Assembly (NCBI RefSeq): GCF_003234795.2
Contig: NZ_CP126268.1
Coordinates: 992,001 to 1,056,000, forward strand
Direction: 5' to 3'
Origin: Curtobacterium sp. MCLR17_032
GTDB lineage: Bacteria > Actinomycetota > Actinomycetes > Actinomycetales > Microbacteriaceae
DNA: 64,000 bases
Below the pieces are notes generated by a model that was given only the letters and a program-made list of their open reading frames with translations, was not told where the DNA came from and did not search any database. Made by a program: the position numbers and the translations under genes. This document shows, piece by piece, positions 52,980 through 61,910 of the stretch (its first letter is position 1; each line of letters begins with the position of its first letter).

Positions 52980-55486
52980 GCGTGACCCTCCAGGATCTCG
53001 ACGTCGGCCTGCGCGTCGGTCTCGGTGTCATCAGTGCTGGTGCTGGTGCTGCTGCTGGTGCTCGTGCTGCTGGTGCCCGATGCCGTGCCCTCCGCCGCGT
53101 CGTGTCCGGCTCCGTCGACGACGTCCGCCGGTACGAGCAGCGCGACGGGGAAGTCGGTGAGGACCTCGTCGAGCAGGAGGTCCCGGTCAGCCGGGAAGCG
53201 CCTCCCGGTCAGCAGGTCCACGCGTTCCGCCGGAACGACGTGCAGGAGCGTGTCCGCCCACCCACCGACTGCGTCGAGGCCGACGGGCAGGCGCGTGGCG
53301 ACCGTCACGGCTCCGCCACGGTCGAAGGCGACCACGTGGTCCGCAGCGGGGCCGGTCGCGTCGAGCGGGACGTACCGGGTGAACAGCTCCGGGTGGTCCC
53401 GACGGAGTCGGAGCGCGCGGCTCGTGACGAGGGTCTTCGCGGCGGCACCGAGGTCGATGCCGGGCAGCCTGTCCGGGCCGTCGTCGTCGGCGCCGTCGAG
53501 CGAGGCGAGGACGTGTCGGCGTTCGGTGTAGTCCACGGGTCGACGGTTGTCTGGGTCGACGAGTGAACGGTCCCACGCCTCGGTGCCCTGGTAGACGTCC
53601 GGGACACCGGGAGCGGTGAGCTGCAGGATCTTCGCGCCGAGGCCGTTGGACCAACCGGCAGCGTCGATCCGCTCGTCCAGCGCGTCGAGTTCAGCGACCA
53701 CGTCGGGGTCGTCGAACGCGGCGTCGACGAGGGCGTGCATCTGCTGCTCGAAGGACTCGTTCGGCTCGGTCCACGTCGTGCTGTCACCGGCTTCACGTGA
53801 CGCCTTCTCGGCGTAGGCGTGCAGGCGCTCGCGGGAGGCGGGACGCGCTCCGACGATCGCCTGCCAGAGCAGGTCCGCGAAGACGCCGTCCTCGAGCGGC
53901 GCCAGTGCGTTCAGACGATCGAAGGCCGCCGTCCACTCCTCGCCGAGTTCGGCGAGGACGGCGATGCGGGCACGGGTGTCCTCGCTGCGCTTCGTGTCGT
54001 GCGTCGTCAGCGTCGTCATGGCGTGCGGCCAGCTGGCGAGCCGCTCGCGCTGGGCGGCGTGGAACTCGTCGAGAGTGACCGAGAACACGCTCGGGTCGCC
54101 GCCGACCTCGCTGAGCGACGACAGACGCGAGGTCCGGTAGAACGCCGTGTCCTCGACGCCCTTCGCCATCACCATGCCGCTGGTCTGCTGCAGGCGGATG
54201 GCGGCCGCGTCGTCCGCGTCGGAGAGCGCCGGCGCGATGCGGTCGATGACGTCGGCCAGGTCGGGGCGGGACTCCGCCGCGACCTCGAGTGCCTCGATGA
54301 GGTGGTGGATGCCCTCCGGCAGGTAGGTGCGGTACACCTCGAAGCTCGCCACGATCTCCGCCACGGCATCGACGATCCGGTCCTCGGACACCGGGGCGCC
54401 GTCGGCCTGGACGGTCGGATCGACGACCAGGAGGCGCGCCAGACGTCGGACTTCACTGTTCAGGATGCCGTCGGCGATGCCACGACGGGTCCCGTGGATG
54501 AGGTCCTTCCAGGCGACGTGTTCGCCGCGGAGCCGGTCCTCCAGAGCCGTGAGGGGGCCTTCGCCGGCCGGGTCGACGAACACCCGGTCGATGAACCCGA
54601 GTGCGTCGTACCCGGTGGTGCCGTCCACCGGCCAGGACGACGGCAGCAGCTCACCGGGCTCGAGGATCTTCTCGACCAGGGTGTACGCGCCACCGGTCAG
54701 GTCGGCGAGGTCGTCGAGGTACCCGGCCGGGTCGTACAGCCCGTCCGGGTGGTCGATGCGCAGGCCGTCGACGAGACCGTCGCGGAACCAGGAACCGATG
54801 ACGCTGTGCGAGGCGGCGAACACCTCGGGCTCCTCGACGCGGATCGCGGCGAGGGTGTTCACCGCGAAGAAGCGGCGGTAGTTCAGCTCCGAGTCGGCAC
54901 GCTTCCAGTGCACGAACTCGTAGTGCTGTCGGGCGTGCACGGTCTCGACGTCGTCGCCGTCGCGCACGGTGCCGGGCGCGGTCGGGTACTCCGTCTCACC
55001 GACGAGCAGACGCGGGGGCTTGCCGTCCGGAGTGCCCGCGTCGAGGGTGACGGCGTCGAGCAGCCGGTCGTCGAGCACCGGGATGCGCACGCGGCCGTCG
55101 CCTGCGGCCCAGTCGATGTCGAACGCCCAGGCCACGGGCGACTCCTGGCCCTGCTCGAGGAGCGACCACCACCACGGGTTCACCGCCGGGGTCGCGACGC
55201 CCACGTGGTTCGGGACGACGTCGACGAGGACACCGAGCCCGGCCGCGTGTGCTGCCTCGGCGAGGGCTCGGAGTGCGTCGTCACCGCCACGCTCGGTGTC
55301 GACGTGGGTGTGGTCGACGACGTCGTACCCGTGACCGGAGCCGGGCTCCGCCTGCAGCACGGGCGACAGGTACAGCCAGTCGGCTCCGAGGTCACGGACG
55401 TAGTCGACGACGTCCTGTGCGGCGCTCAGGTCGAAGTCGGCGGTGACTTGCAGACGGTACGTCGAGGTCGGGTTCCGGCGGGTCAT
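52976..55486 (-). CDS. treY: Malto-oligosyltrehalose synthase
   Basis: TreY rearranges the reducing end of maltooligosaccharides into a trehalose unit. The 836-residue protein has [45 protein letters not shown], nucleophile [11 protein letters not shown], the [11 protein letters not shown] acid, and [15 protein letters not shown] near the third acidic residue. The final 40 or so residues are an odd Ser/Thr tract ([16 protein letters not shown]) encoded by GGTGCT-type repeats on the plus strand, followed by an acidic end. It overlaps both neighbours by ATGA. Confidence 0.95.
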   Translation of the reverse strand: MTRRNPTSTYRLQVTADFDLSAAQDVVDYVRDLGADWLYLSPVLQAEPGSGHGYDVVDHTHVDTERGGDDALRALAEAAHAAGLGVLVDVVPNHVGVATPAVNPWWWSLLEQGQESPVAWAFDIDWAAGDGRVRIPVLDDRLLDAVTLDAGTPDGKPPRLLVGETEYPTAPGTVRDGDDVETVHARQHYEFVHWKRADSELNYRRFFAVNTLAAIRVEEPEVFAASHSVIGSWFRDGLVDGLRIDHPDGLYDPAGYLDDLADLTGGAYTLVEKILEPGELLPSSWPVDGTTGYDALGFIDRVFVDPAGEGPLTALEDRLRGEHVAWKDLIHGTRRGIADGILNSEVRRLARLLVVDPTVQADGAPVSEDRIVDAVAEIVASFEVYRTYLPEGIHHLIEALEVAAESRPDLADVIDRIAPALSDADDAAAIRLQQTSGMVMAKGVEDTAFYRTSRLSSLSEVGGDPSVFSVTLDEFHAAQRERLASWPHAMTTLTTHDTKRSEDTRARIAVLAELGEEWTAAFDRLNALAPLEDGVFADLLWQAIVGARPASRERLHAYAEKASREAGDSTTWTEPNESFEQQMHALVDAAFDDPDVVAELDALDERIDAAGWSNGLGAKILQLTAPGVPDVYQGTEAWDRSLVDPDNRRPVDYTERRHVLASLDGADDDGPDRLPGIDLGAAAKTLVTSRALRLRRDHPELFTRYVPLDATGPAADHVVAFDRGGAVTVATRLPVGLDAVGGWADTLLHVVPAERVDLLTGRRFPADRDLLLDEVLTDFPVALLVPADVVDGAGHDAAEGTASGTSSTSTSSSTSTSTDDTETDAQADVEILEGHA

Positions 55487-57897
55487 GCGGCACTCCCAGG
55501 GGTGTCAGAGTCGGGCGTCCCGGGGTCGGACGTCTCGGGTGCGGTGGTTCCGGTCGTCGCGGTGACGTTGTCGGGACCGGTGGTGCTGGCGGGGCTCGTC
55601 GTTTCCGGGAGGCTCGTCGTGCTCGGGACACCGGAGGCTCCGGGGGTCCCGGCCGCGCTCGGGGTCGCCGAGGCGGCGGGGTTCGCCGGAGTCGCCGCCG
55701 GGTGGTCCGGGTCGGACTGCTCGGCTGTGTCGGAGGACGGGTCGGCGGCGGTGTGCGCCGTGGTGTCGACGGGCGTCCGCTGGATCTCGTGCTCGGGCTC
55801 TGCTCGGAGGACGATCATCGAGCGGGCCGGGACGTCGAGGGCGTCCCCGGCTTCGAGGACCTCCTCACGCGCTCCGGGTTCAGCCGTGTCGATGCGGACC
55901 GTCCACCCGGGGGAGTACTCCTCGGGCGGCAGCGTGAACGTCACGACGCCGTCGTGGGCGTTGAAGTACGTCAGGAAGGCCACGTCGGTGACGCGCTCGC
56001 CGCGGGCGTCGCGTCCGCGGATGCCCTCGCCGTTCAGGTACATGCCGACGCTCTTGCCGAAGCCGGAGTCCCATTCTTCCGGCTGCATGGCGTCGCCGGC
56101 CGGCGTCAGCCACACCACGTCGGGCAGCGGCTCGCCCTCGCCGCGGCGGACCGGGCGTCCGTTGAAGTACCGGGTCCGTCGGAACGTCGGGTGGTCGTGG
56201 CGGAGCTTCACGACGTCGGCGGTGAACTGGATGAGTTCGTCGTCGGCGGTCGCCCAGTCGATCCAGCTCAGCTCGGAGTCCTGCGCGTAGACGTTGTTGT
56301 TGCCCTGCTGCGTGCGACCGAGTTCGTCACCGTGGGCGATCATCGGCACGCCCTGGCTGAGCAGCAGCGTGGCGATGAAGTTCCGGCGGCGCTGCAGCCG
56401 GAGGGCGTTGACCTCGGCGTCGTCCGTGGGGCCTTCGGCACCCGAGTTCCACGAGCGGTTGTGGCTCTCGCCGTCGTTGTTGTCCTCGCCGTTGGCGTCG
56501 TTGTGCTTCTCGTTGTAGGCGACCAGGTCGTACAGCGTGAAGCCGTCGTGGGCGGTGATGAAGTTGATGCTCGCCTTGGGCGTGCGGCCGTCGTGCTCGT
56601 ACAGGTCGGCGGACCCCGAGATGCGTGACGCGAACTCCCCGAGGGTCGAGGGCTCGCCCCGCCAGAAGTCGCGGACGGTGTCGCGGTACTTGCCGTTCCA
56701 CTCGGACCACTGCGGCGGGAAGTTGCCGACCTGGTAGCCGCCGGGGCCGACGTCCCACGGCTCGGCGATGAGCTTCACCTGCGAGACGATCGGGTCCTGC
56801 TGGACCAGTTCGAAGAAGGCGGAGAGCCGGTCGACCTCGTAGAACTCCCGGGCGAGGGCGGCGGCCAGGTCGAAGCGGAAGCCGTCGACGTGCATCTCGG
56901 TCACCCAGTAGCGGAGCGAGTCCATGATGAGCTGCAGCGAGTGCGGGTGCCCGACGTTGAGCGAGTTGCCGGTCCCCGTGACGTCCATGTAGTAGCGCTT
57001 GTCGTCGTCCATCAGCCGGTAGTACGCGGCGTTGTCGAGGCCGCGGAAGGACAGCGTGGGACCGAGGTGGTTGCCCTCGGCGGTGTGGTTGTAGACGACG
57101 TCGATGACGACCTCGATGCCGGCGCGGTGCAGCTCCCGCACCATCGTCTTGAACTCCTGCACCTGCTGCCCGCCGTCGCCCGAGGACGAGTAGTGCGAGT
57201 GCGGCGCGAAGAACCCGATGGTGTTGTAGCCCCAGTAGTTCGACAGCCCCTTGTCCTGCAGCGTCGAGTCGTTCACGAACTGGTGCACCGGCATCAGCTC
57301 GAGCGTCGTCACGCCCAGACGCTGGAGGTGCTCGATGACCGCCGGGTGCGAGACGCCGGCGTAGGTGCCGCGCTGGTCCTCCGGCACGTCCGGGTGCGTC
57401 TCGGTGAGGCCCTTGACGTGTGCCTCGTAGATGACGGTCTCGCCGTAGGGGATCCGGGGAGCCCGGTCACCCTGCCAGTCGAAGAACGGGTTGATCACCA
57501 CGCCCTTCACCATGTGTGCGGCCGAGTCCTCGTCGTTCGTGGAGTCCGGGTCGCCGAACGTGTACGAGAAGAGCGACTGGTCCCAGTCGATGTCGCCGCT
57601 CGTCGCCTTGGCGTACGGGTCGAGCAGGAGCTTCGCCGGGTTCGACCGGACGCCGTTCGCCGGGTCGTACGGCGCGTGGACGCGGAAGCCGTACTCCTGC
57701 CCGGGGCCGACGGTCGGGAGGTAAGCGTGCCAGACGTGCGCGTCGACCTCGACGAGGCGGACGCGCTCTTCGGTCCCGTCGGCATCGAACAGGCAGAGCT
57801 CGACCCCTTCGGCGACCTCGCTGAACACGGCGAAGTTCGTGCCGCTGCCGTCGTAGGTCGCGCCGAGCGGGTAGGGGTTGCCGGGCCAGGTGTGCAA
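55483..57897 (-). CDS. glgX: Glycogen debranching protein GlgX (isoamylase type)
   Basis: GlgX removes branches from glycogen, giving linear chains for TreY. The 804-residue protein has a CBM48 domain (PLGATYDGSGTNFAVFSEVAEGVELCLFD), then the barrel with ELMPVHQFVND, NYWGYNTIGFFAPH, VVYNHTAEGN, nucleophile HVDGFRFDLAAAL, acid LIAEPWDVGPGGYQVGNFPPQW, and ITAHDGFTLYDLV. A Thr/Ser/Pro/Ala/Asp-rich tail of about 80 residues follows the beta domain. The TTG start (LHTWPGNPYPLG) has a GGAGG site and matches family N termini. Confidence 0.93.
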   Translation of the reverse strand: MHTWPGNPYPLGATYDGSGTNFAVFSEVAEGVELCLFDADGTEERVRLVEVDAHVWHAYLPTVGPGQEYGFRVHAPYDPANGVRSNPAKLLLDPYAKATSGDIDWDQSLFSYTFGDPDSTNDEDSAAHMVKGVVINPFFDWQGDRAPRIPYGETVIYEAHVKGLTETHPDVPEDQRGTYAGVSHPAVIEHLQRLGVTTLELMPVHQFVNDSTLQDKGLSNYWGYNTIGFFAPHSHYSSSGDGGQQVQEFKTMVRELHRAGIEVVIDVVYNHTAEGNHLGPTLSFRGLDNAAYYRLMDDDKRYYMDVTGTGNSLNVGHPHSLQLIMDSLRYWVTEMHVDGFRFDLAAALAREFYEVDRLSAFFELVQQDPIVSQVKLIAEPWDVGPGGYQVGNFPPQWSEWNGKYRDTVRDFWRGEPSTLGEFASRISGSADLYEHDGRTPKASINFITAHDGFTLYDLVAYNEKHNDANGEDNNDGESHNRSWNSGAEGPTDDAEVNALRLQRRRNFIATLLLSQGVPMIAHGDELGRTQQGNNNVYAQDSELSWIDWATADDELIQFTADVVKLRHDHPTFRRTRYFNGRPVRRGEGEPLPDVVWLTPAGDAMQPEEWDSGFGKSVGMYLNGEGIRGRDARGERVTDVAFLTYFNAHDGVVTFTLPPEEYSPGWTVRIDTAEPGAREEVLEAGDALDVPARSMIVLRAEPEHEIQRTPVDTTAHTAADPSSDTAEQSDPDHPAATPANPAASATPSAAGTPGASGVPSTTSLPETTSPASTTGPDNVTATTGTTAPETSDPGTPDSDTPGSAA

Positions 57898-57926
57898 ACG
57901 TGCCTCCAGGAGAGATGAACTGGGCC

Positions 57927-57932
57927 AACGTA
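57927..57932 (-). promoter_or_regulatory. -10 box of the glgX-treYZ operon
   Basis: On the minus strand TACGTT lies about 30 nt before the TTG, with CGGACA 17 bp farther upstream as a -35 candidate. A short leader carrying GGAGG follows. Confidence 0.5.
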
Positions 57933-58096
57933 TCGGCGCACCCCTGTGATGTCCGCCGTTCAGGGGCGCACTGTGGAGCGTTCCCACTCTCCACAGCCCC
58001 TCGTCGGACAGGTCGGCTCCTCCCTCCACAGGCTGGACGACGAGCGGGTCCCTCCACAGTTCGTCCCCGCCCGTCCGTCAGCCAGTGCTGGCGGAG

Positions 58097-58102
58097 TAGC
58101 GT
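58097..58102 (+). promoter_or_regulatory. -10 box of leaderless promoter
   Basis: TAGCGT lies 7 nt before the ATG at 58110. Confidence 0.6.
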
Positions 58103-58109
58103 CGCCGCC

Positions 58110-58439
58110 ATGACCAACATCGTCACGCAGATCGCAGACAAGGTGCGGCCCGTCGGCGTCGCCTCGAACTACGGCGACCCGGTGGAGGTCGGCGACAGCA
58201 CGCTGATCCCCGTCTCCGTCAACTGGTACGGCTTCGGTGGGGGCTCCGACTCCGACGAAGACGGTGCTGGCGGTGGCGGCGGCGGGGCCGTCTCGCTCCC
58301 GGTCGGCGCCTACGTCCGCCGTCCCGGCCAGGACCTCGCGTTCGAGCCGAACGTCATCTCGCTCCTGACGGTCAGCATCCCGGTCATCTGGGTCGCCGGC
58401 AAGGTGCTCGTCAAGCTCATCCGCGCGCTCAAGAAGTGA
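58110..58439 (+). CDS. GerW/YtfJ-like (sporulation-protein family) small protein
   Basis: The 109-residue protein matches the GerW/YtfJ pattern: VASNYGDPVEVGDSTLIPVSVNWYGFGGGSDSDE, a Gly-rich loop, then VSLPVGAYVRRPGQDLAFEPN. After this it has a C-terminal hydrophobic stretch (VISLLTVSIPVIWVAGKVLVKLI) with a basic end, KRALKK-like, consistent with a membrane tail. In Bacillus the family is needed for spore germination, but homologues are widespread in non-sporulating actinobacteria, where the role is unknown. It is transcribed alone and ends at a strong palindrome. Confidence 0.8.
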   Translation: MTNIVTQIADKVRPVGVASNYGDPVEVGDSTLIPVSVNWYGFGGGSDSDEDGAGGGGGGAVSLPVGAYVRRPGQDLAFEPNVISLLTVSIPVIWVAGKVLVKLIRALKK

Positions 58440-58447
58440 CCGCCTGA

Positions 58448-58491
58448 CGGACAGGAGGCCCGTGGTCACGTGACCACGGGCCTCCTGTCCG
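58448..58491 (+). terminator. Perfect 44-bp palindrome, GACAGGAGGCC variant of the family
   Basis: The 22-bp arms contain CGGACAGGAGGCCCGTGGTC with no loop. It lies 8 bp past the GerW-like gene and just before the thiamine riboswitch promoter. Confidence 0.85.
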
Positions 58492-58496
58492 GTGGG

Positions 58497-58502
58497 TACA
58501 CT
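58497..58502 (+). promoter_or_regulatory. -10 box upstream of the TPP riboswitch
   Basis: TACACT lies about 10 nt before the start of the riboswitch, which fits a transcript beginning at its 5' stem. Confidence 0.5.
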
Positions 58503-58511
58503 GCTTAGACA

Positions 58512-58604
58512 CACACGGGAGTCCGCCAGAGCGGGCTGAGAGGGAGCGAACCGCGCTCCGACCGTCGAACCTGATCCGGATCATGCCGGCGCAGGGAGGA
58601 GTCA
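58512..58604 (+). promoter_or_regulatory. TPP riboswitch (THI element)
   Basis: The sequence contains the conserved ACGGGAGTCC 5' part, GGGCTGAGAGGGAGCG (CTGAGA is diagnostic), CGACCGTCGAACCTGATCCGGATCATGCCGGCG (with CTGATCnGG), and the closing GCAGGGAG. The final GGGAGGAG doubles as the ribosome-binding site of the first transporter gene. This suggests control of translation initiation by thiamine pyrophosphate sequestering the site. Confidence 0.93.
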
Positions 58605-58609
58605 TCGCG

Positions 58610-59257
58610 ATGTCCACTGGTGCACCCACCACAACGTCCACCGAACGTCCGGTCGTGAAGCGCTCGCTGCGCTGGCGGGTCGTCGACATCGTCGTCGCCG
58701 CGGTCCTCGCGGTGGCCGTCGGCGTCGTCTTCAAGCTCTGGGACGTCGCCTACGAGCCGATCGGAGCCGGGCTCGGCCTGGTGCTCCCGGGCTCGCAAGC
58801 CCTGGTCGGCGGCGTCTGGCTCCTCGCAGGGCCCCTCGTCGCCATCGTCGTGCGGAAGCCCGGCGCCGCACTCTTCGGCGAGATCGTCGCGGCCTCGGTC
58901 GAAGCGATGCTCGGCACGCAGTGGGGCTGGGGGACACTGGTCTCCGGTCTGGTGCAGGGCATCGGCGCCGAGATCGTCCTCGCGCTGTTCCTCTACCGCG
59001 TGTGGAAGCTGCCGGTGGTCATGCTCGCCGGAGCTGCGACCGGGCTCGCACTCGGGCTGAACGACGCATTCCGCTACTACGCCGGTGCGACGGCCGCGTT
59101 CCAGGTGACGTACGTCATCTGCGCGATCATCTCGGGCGTCGTCATCTCCGGTCTCGGGTCCTGGCTGCTCGTCCGCGCCCTCGCCCGCACCGGCGTGCTG
59201 TCGTCCTTCGCGGCCGGACGGGAGCACGGGCGGCGACCTCGAGCCTCCGCAGCGTGA
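58610..59257 (+). CDS. ykoE: ECF transporter S component, YkoE-like (thiamine or precursor)
   Basis: The 215-residue membrane protein has about six helices. Its pattern RVVDIVVAAVLAVAVGVVFKLWDVAY and GALFGEIVAASVEAMLGTQWGWGTLVSGLVQGIGAEIVLALF is that of the YkoE substrate-binding component, which takes up hydroxymethylpyrimidine or thiamine. It is directly under a TPP riboswitch, which supports the substrate class. It ends with a GTGA overlap into the ATPase gene. Confidence 0.9.
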   Translation: MSTGAPTTTSTERPVVKRSLRWRVVDIVVAAVLAVAVGVVFKLWDVAYEPIGAGLGLVLPGSQALVGGVWLLAGPLVAIVVRKPGAALFGEIVAASVEAMLGTQWGWGTLVSGLVQGIGAEIVLALFLYRVWKLPVVMLAGAATGLALGLNDAFRYYAGATAAFQVTYVICAIISGVVISGLGSWLLVRALARTGVLSSFAAGREHGRRPRASAA

Positions 59258-61107
59258 CGACCGTCCCCGCTCGGATCACCTTCTCCGGCTGGGGCTGGCG
59301 CTATCCCGAGCGGCGCACCTGGGCAGTCCGCGGCGTCGACCTGGTCATCGAACCCGGTGAGCGCGTCGCCGTCGTCGGGCCGTCCGGTGCCGGGAAGTCG
59401 ACGCTCCTCCGCGCCGCGGCAGGTGTCCTCGCCGATGATCCGGACGATGCGGACGACACGGCAGCAGCAGTCGAGGGGACGATCCTCGTCGACGGAGTCG
59501 CACCCGTGTCCGTCCGCGGGCGGGTCGGCCTCGTCATGCAAGATCCCGAGGCCCACACCGTGATGTCCCGGATCGGCGACGACGTGGCCTTCGGGTGCGA
59601 GAACCTGGGTGTCGAGCGCAGCGACATCTGGCTCCGGGTGCGGCATGCGCTCGACGTCGTCGGACTCGACCTGCCGCTCGACCGCTCCACCACGAGGCTG
59701 TCCGGCGGTCAGCGACAGCGGTTGGCGCTCGCGGGGGTGCTCGCGATGCGGCCGGGTGCGCTGGTGCTCGACGAGCCGTGCGCGAACCTCGACCCGAACG
59801 GTGTCGTGCAGGTGCACGACGCGGTCCGAGTCCTCCTCGACGACACCGGGGCCACGCTCCTGGTCGTCGAGCACCGCATCGGCACCTGGCTCGACCTGGT
59901 CGACCGGCTGGTGCTCCTCGAGCAAGGTGGCGGAGTCGTCGCCGACGGGGCGCCCGACGTCGTGCTCGCCGAGCACTCCGACGCGCTCGAACGTGGCGGC
60001 GTGTGGGTCCCGGGATCTGAGCCCACCCGCGGTTCGGCTCGGAGCGCGGGCCGCGACGCCCTCCGCGCTGCTGCACTCCGTGGCGCTGCCCTGCCCGACG
60101 CTGACCCCCGTGGTCCGGCCCTGCCCGGCGCTGCGCGAGCGGGCGGAACACCAGGGCTGCAGACGACTGGGGCGGGGGAGTTCCGCCCACTCGGCGTCGG
60201 CGCCGGCGTCGGCGTCGACCCAGACCCCGACGATGCTCGCCCGTCGCGAGCGGGCGGAACACCAGGACCGCCCGCCCGCGCGACCCCGGCATCTCGCCCG
60301 CTCGGCGCGGGTGAGGGCGAACGGCAGGCCCCACCCGCCCCCGGGGGAACGCTGCTGCTCCGAGCGATGGGCCTCGCGACGAGCCGGAGCGCCGGCCGGA
60401 CCGCGAAACGGCGCGGCAGGGACCGGATGCAACACATCGGACACGACATCGACCTCGAGGTCCGGAGCGGCGAGGTGCTCGCCGTCACCGGGCCGAACGG
60501 CGTGGGCAAGAGCACGCTCGGCCTCACCCTCGCGGGACTCCTCCGTCCCGCTGGCGGAACACTCGAAGCCAGCTCGGACCTCCTCGGAACGAAGGGCGCG
60601 GCTCCGACCGATCCCGCTCCGCACTCCTGGTCCAGTCGGGAGCTCGCCGCCCGCATCGGCACCGTCTTCCAAGACCCCGAACACCAGTTCATCGCCGCCT
60701 CGGTCCGCGAGGAACTGGCCGCCGGGCCCGCCGCGCTCGGGATGCCCGCCGCCGCGATCGACGAACGGGTCACGGAACTGCTCGACACCTTCCGGCTCGA
60801 CCACCTCGTGGACGCCAACCCGTTCACGCTCTCCGGTGGCGAGCAGCGGCGGCTCGCGATCGCAGCGGTCATCGCGACACGCCCGCCCGTCCTCGTCCTC
60901 GACGAACCCACTTCGGGGCAGGACCGGGCCACCTGGAGTGCCGTCGTCGAGCAGCTCGGGGCACTGGCCGACGCCGGGACAGCCGTCGTCGTGGTGACGC
61001 ACGACCGCGATCTCGTCCGAGCGCTCGACGCCGACGAGGTCGTCCTCCACGCGGACGGACTGACACCGGCCGTGCCCGGCGTCCGGTCCACCGGGGAGTC
61101 ACGGTGA
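59254..61107 (+). CDS. ykoD: ECF transporter duplicated ATPase, YkoD-like, with repeat-derived linker
   Basis: The 617-residue protein has two ABC ATPase domains. The first has Walker A GPSGAGKST at 42-50, signature LSGGQRQRLALAG, and Walker B LVLDEPCANLDP; the second has GPNGVGKST at about 413-421, LSGGEQRRLAIAAVI, and LVLDEPTSGQD. Together they power the thiamine-precursor transporter. The roughly 100-residue linker (about 265-370) is low complexity. Two copies of the dyad element are encoded within it, giving RAGGTPG near 295 and 332 and RPLG near 312 and 349. Linker length is likely tolerated between the domains. Confidence 0.92.
   Translation: MTTVPARITFSGWGWRYPERRTWAVRGVDLVIEPGERVAVVGPSGAGKSTLLRAAAGVLADDPDDADDTAAAVEGTILVDGVAPVSVRGRVGLVMQDPEAHTVMSRIGDDVAFGCENLGVERSDIWLRVRHALDVVGLDLPLDRSTTRLSGGQRQRLALAGVLAMRPGALVLDEPCANLDPNGVVQVHDAVRVLLDDTGATLLVVEHRIGTWLDLVDRLVLLEQGGGVVADGAPDVVLAEHSDALERGGVWVPGSEPTRGSARSAGRDALRAAALRGAALPDADPRGPALPGAARAGGTPGLQTTGAGEFRPLGVGAGVGVDPDPDDARPSRAGGTPGPPARATPASRPLGAGEGERQAPPAPGGTLLLRAMGLATSRSAGRTAKRRGRDRMQHIGHDIDLEVRSGEVLAVTGPNGVGKSTLGLTLAGLLRPAGGTLEASSDLLGTKGAAPTDPAPHSWSSRELAARIGTVFQDPEHQFIAASVREELAAGPAALGMPAAAIDERVTELLDTFRLDHLVDANPFTLSGGEQRRLAIAAVIATRPPVLVLDEPTSGQDRATWSAVVEQLGALADAGTAVVVVTHDRDLVRALDADEVVLHADGLTPAVPGVRSTGESR
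60137..60192 (+). repeat. Dyad element 9, in frame within ykoD (56 bp)
   Basis: GAGCGGGCGGAA, 31 bp, then GTTCCGCCCACTC. Orientation is opposite to elements 3, 5 and 6 (the extended CCTGGTGTTCC arm lies at the left as GGAACACCAGG). Confidence 0.8.
60248..60303 (+). repeat. Dyad element 10, in frame within ykoD (56 bp)
   Basis: GAGCGGGCGGAA, 31 bp, then ATCTCGCCCGCTC. It starts 111 bp after element 9, which keeps the same reading phase; both begin GAGCGGGCGGAACACCAGG. Confidence 0.8.
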
Positions 61108-61910
61108 CCGCCCCAGTCACCGCAGCGAGCGGACGGACCGGAACCGAGCCTCCCGTCCAGCCCGGGCGTGGCGCGGGGAGTGTGCAGCCGGTGGCGTCGT
61201 TGCTCGGAGTGATCGCCCTCGGCGTCGTCCTGGTCCTCAGTCTCGACCTGGTGTCGGCCGCGACGGCACTGCTGCTGGAACTCGCGCTGTTGCCGGTGCT
61301 CCGGATCCCGGTCCGGACCCTGCTCCTCCGGACGTCGCCGGTCCTCGTCGTCGTCCCGCTGACCGGGGTGAGCATCGCCCTGTACGGGCAGCCGTCCGGG
61401 CGTGTCTGGTTCGACTTCGCCTTCGCGCACGTGACCGACGGATCGTTGCAGCTGGCACTCGCGACGATGCTGCGCGTGCTCGCCGTCGGCATCCCGGGCA
61501 TCGTCCTGTTCATCCGATCGGACGTCACGGACCTGGCGGACGGGCTCGCGCAGATCCTGCGACTGCCGGCGCGTTTCGTCCTCGGCGCCCTCGCCGCGAT
61601 CCGCATGATGACCCTGCTCGGCGACGACTGGCGTCAGCTCGCGATGGCACGGCGCGCCCGGGGCGTGGCGGACAGCGGGCGCCTCCGTCGCGGCCTGTCG
61701 ATGGCCTTCGGCCTGCTCGTCGTCGCGCTGCGTCGAGCGACCACCCTCGCCGTCGCGATGGAGTCCCGCGGCTTCGGCGCGCCCGGCCGGCGCACGTGGG
61801 CGCGTCGCGTCCGGTTCGCCGGACCGGAGTGGGCGATGTGCGGCATCCTGCTCGGCATCGGCGCGGCGGCGGTCCTCGCCGCCGTCGCCGCAGGGACCTG
61901 GCGTGCCTGA
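61104..61910 (+). CDS. ykoC: ECF transporter T component, YkoC-like (EcfT)
   Basis: The 268-residue membrane protein is the energy-coupling transmembrane subunit. It has several hydrophobic helices and the paired coupling motifs seen as RIRMMTLLGDDWRQLAMARRARGVADSG (an A-R-x-x-G-like motif) and LAVAMESRGFGAPGRRTWARR. It overlaps the ATPase by GTGA. Confidence 0.88.
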   Translation: MTAPVTAASGRTGTEPPVQPGRGAGSVQPVASLLGVIALGVVLVLSLDLVSAATALLLELALLPVLRIPVRTLLLRTSPVLVVVPLTGVSIALYGQPSGRVWFDFAFAHVTDGSLQLALATMLRVLAVGIPGIVLFIRSDVTDLADGLAQILRLPARFVLGALAAIRMMTLLGDDWRQLAMARRARGVADSGRLRRGLSMAFGLLVVALRRATTLAVAMESRGFGAPGRRTWARRVRFAGPEWAMCGILLGIGAAAVLAAVAAGTWRA

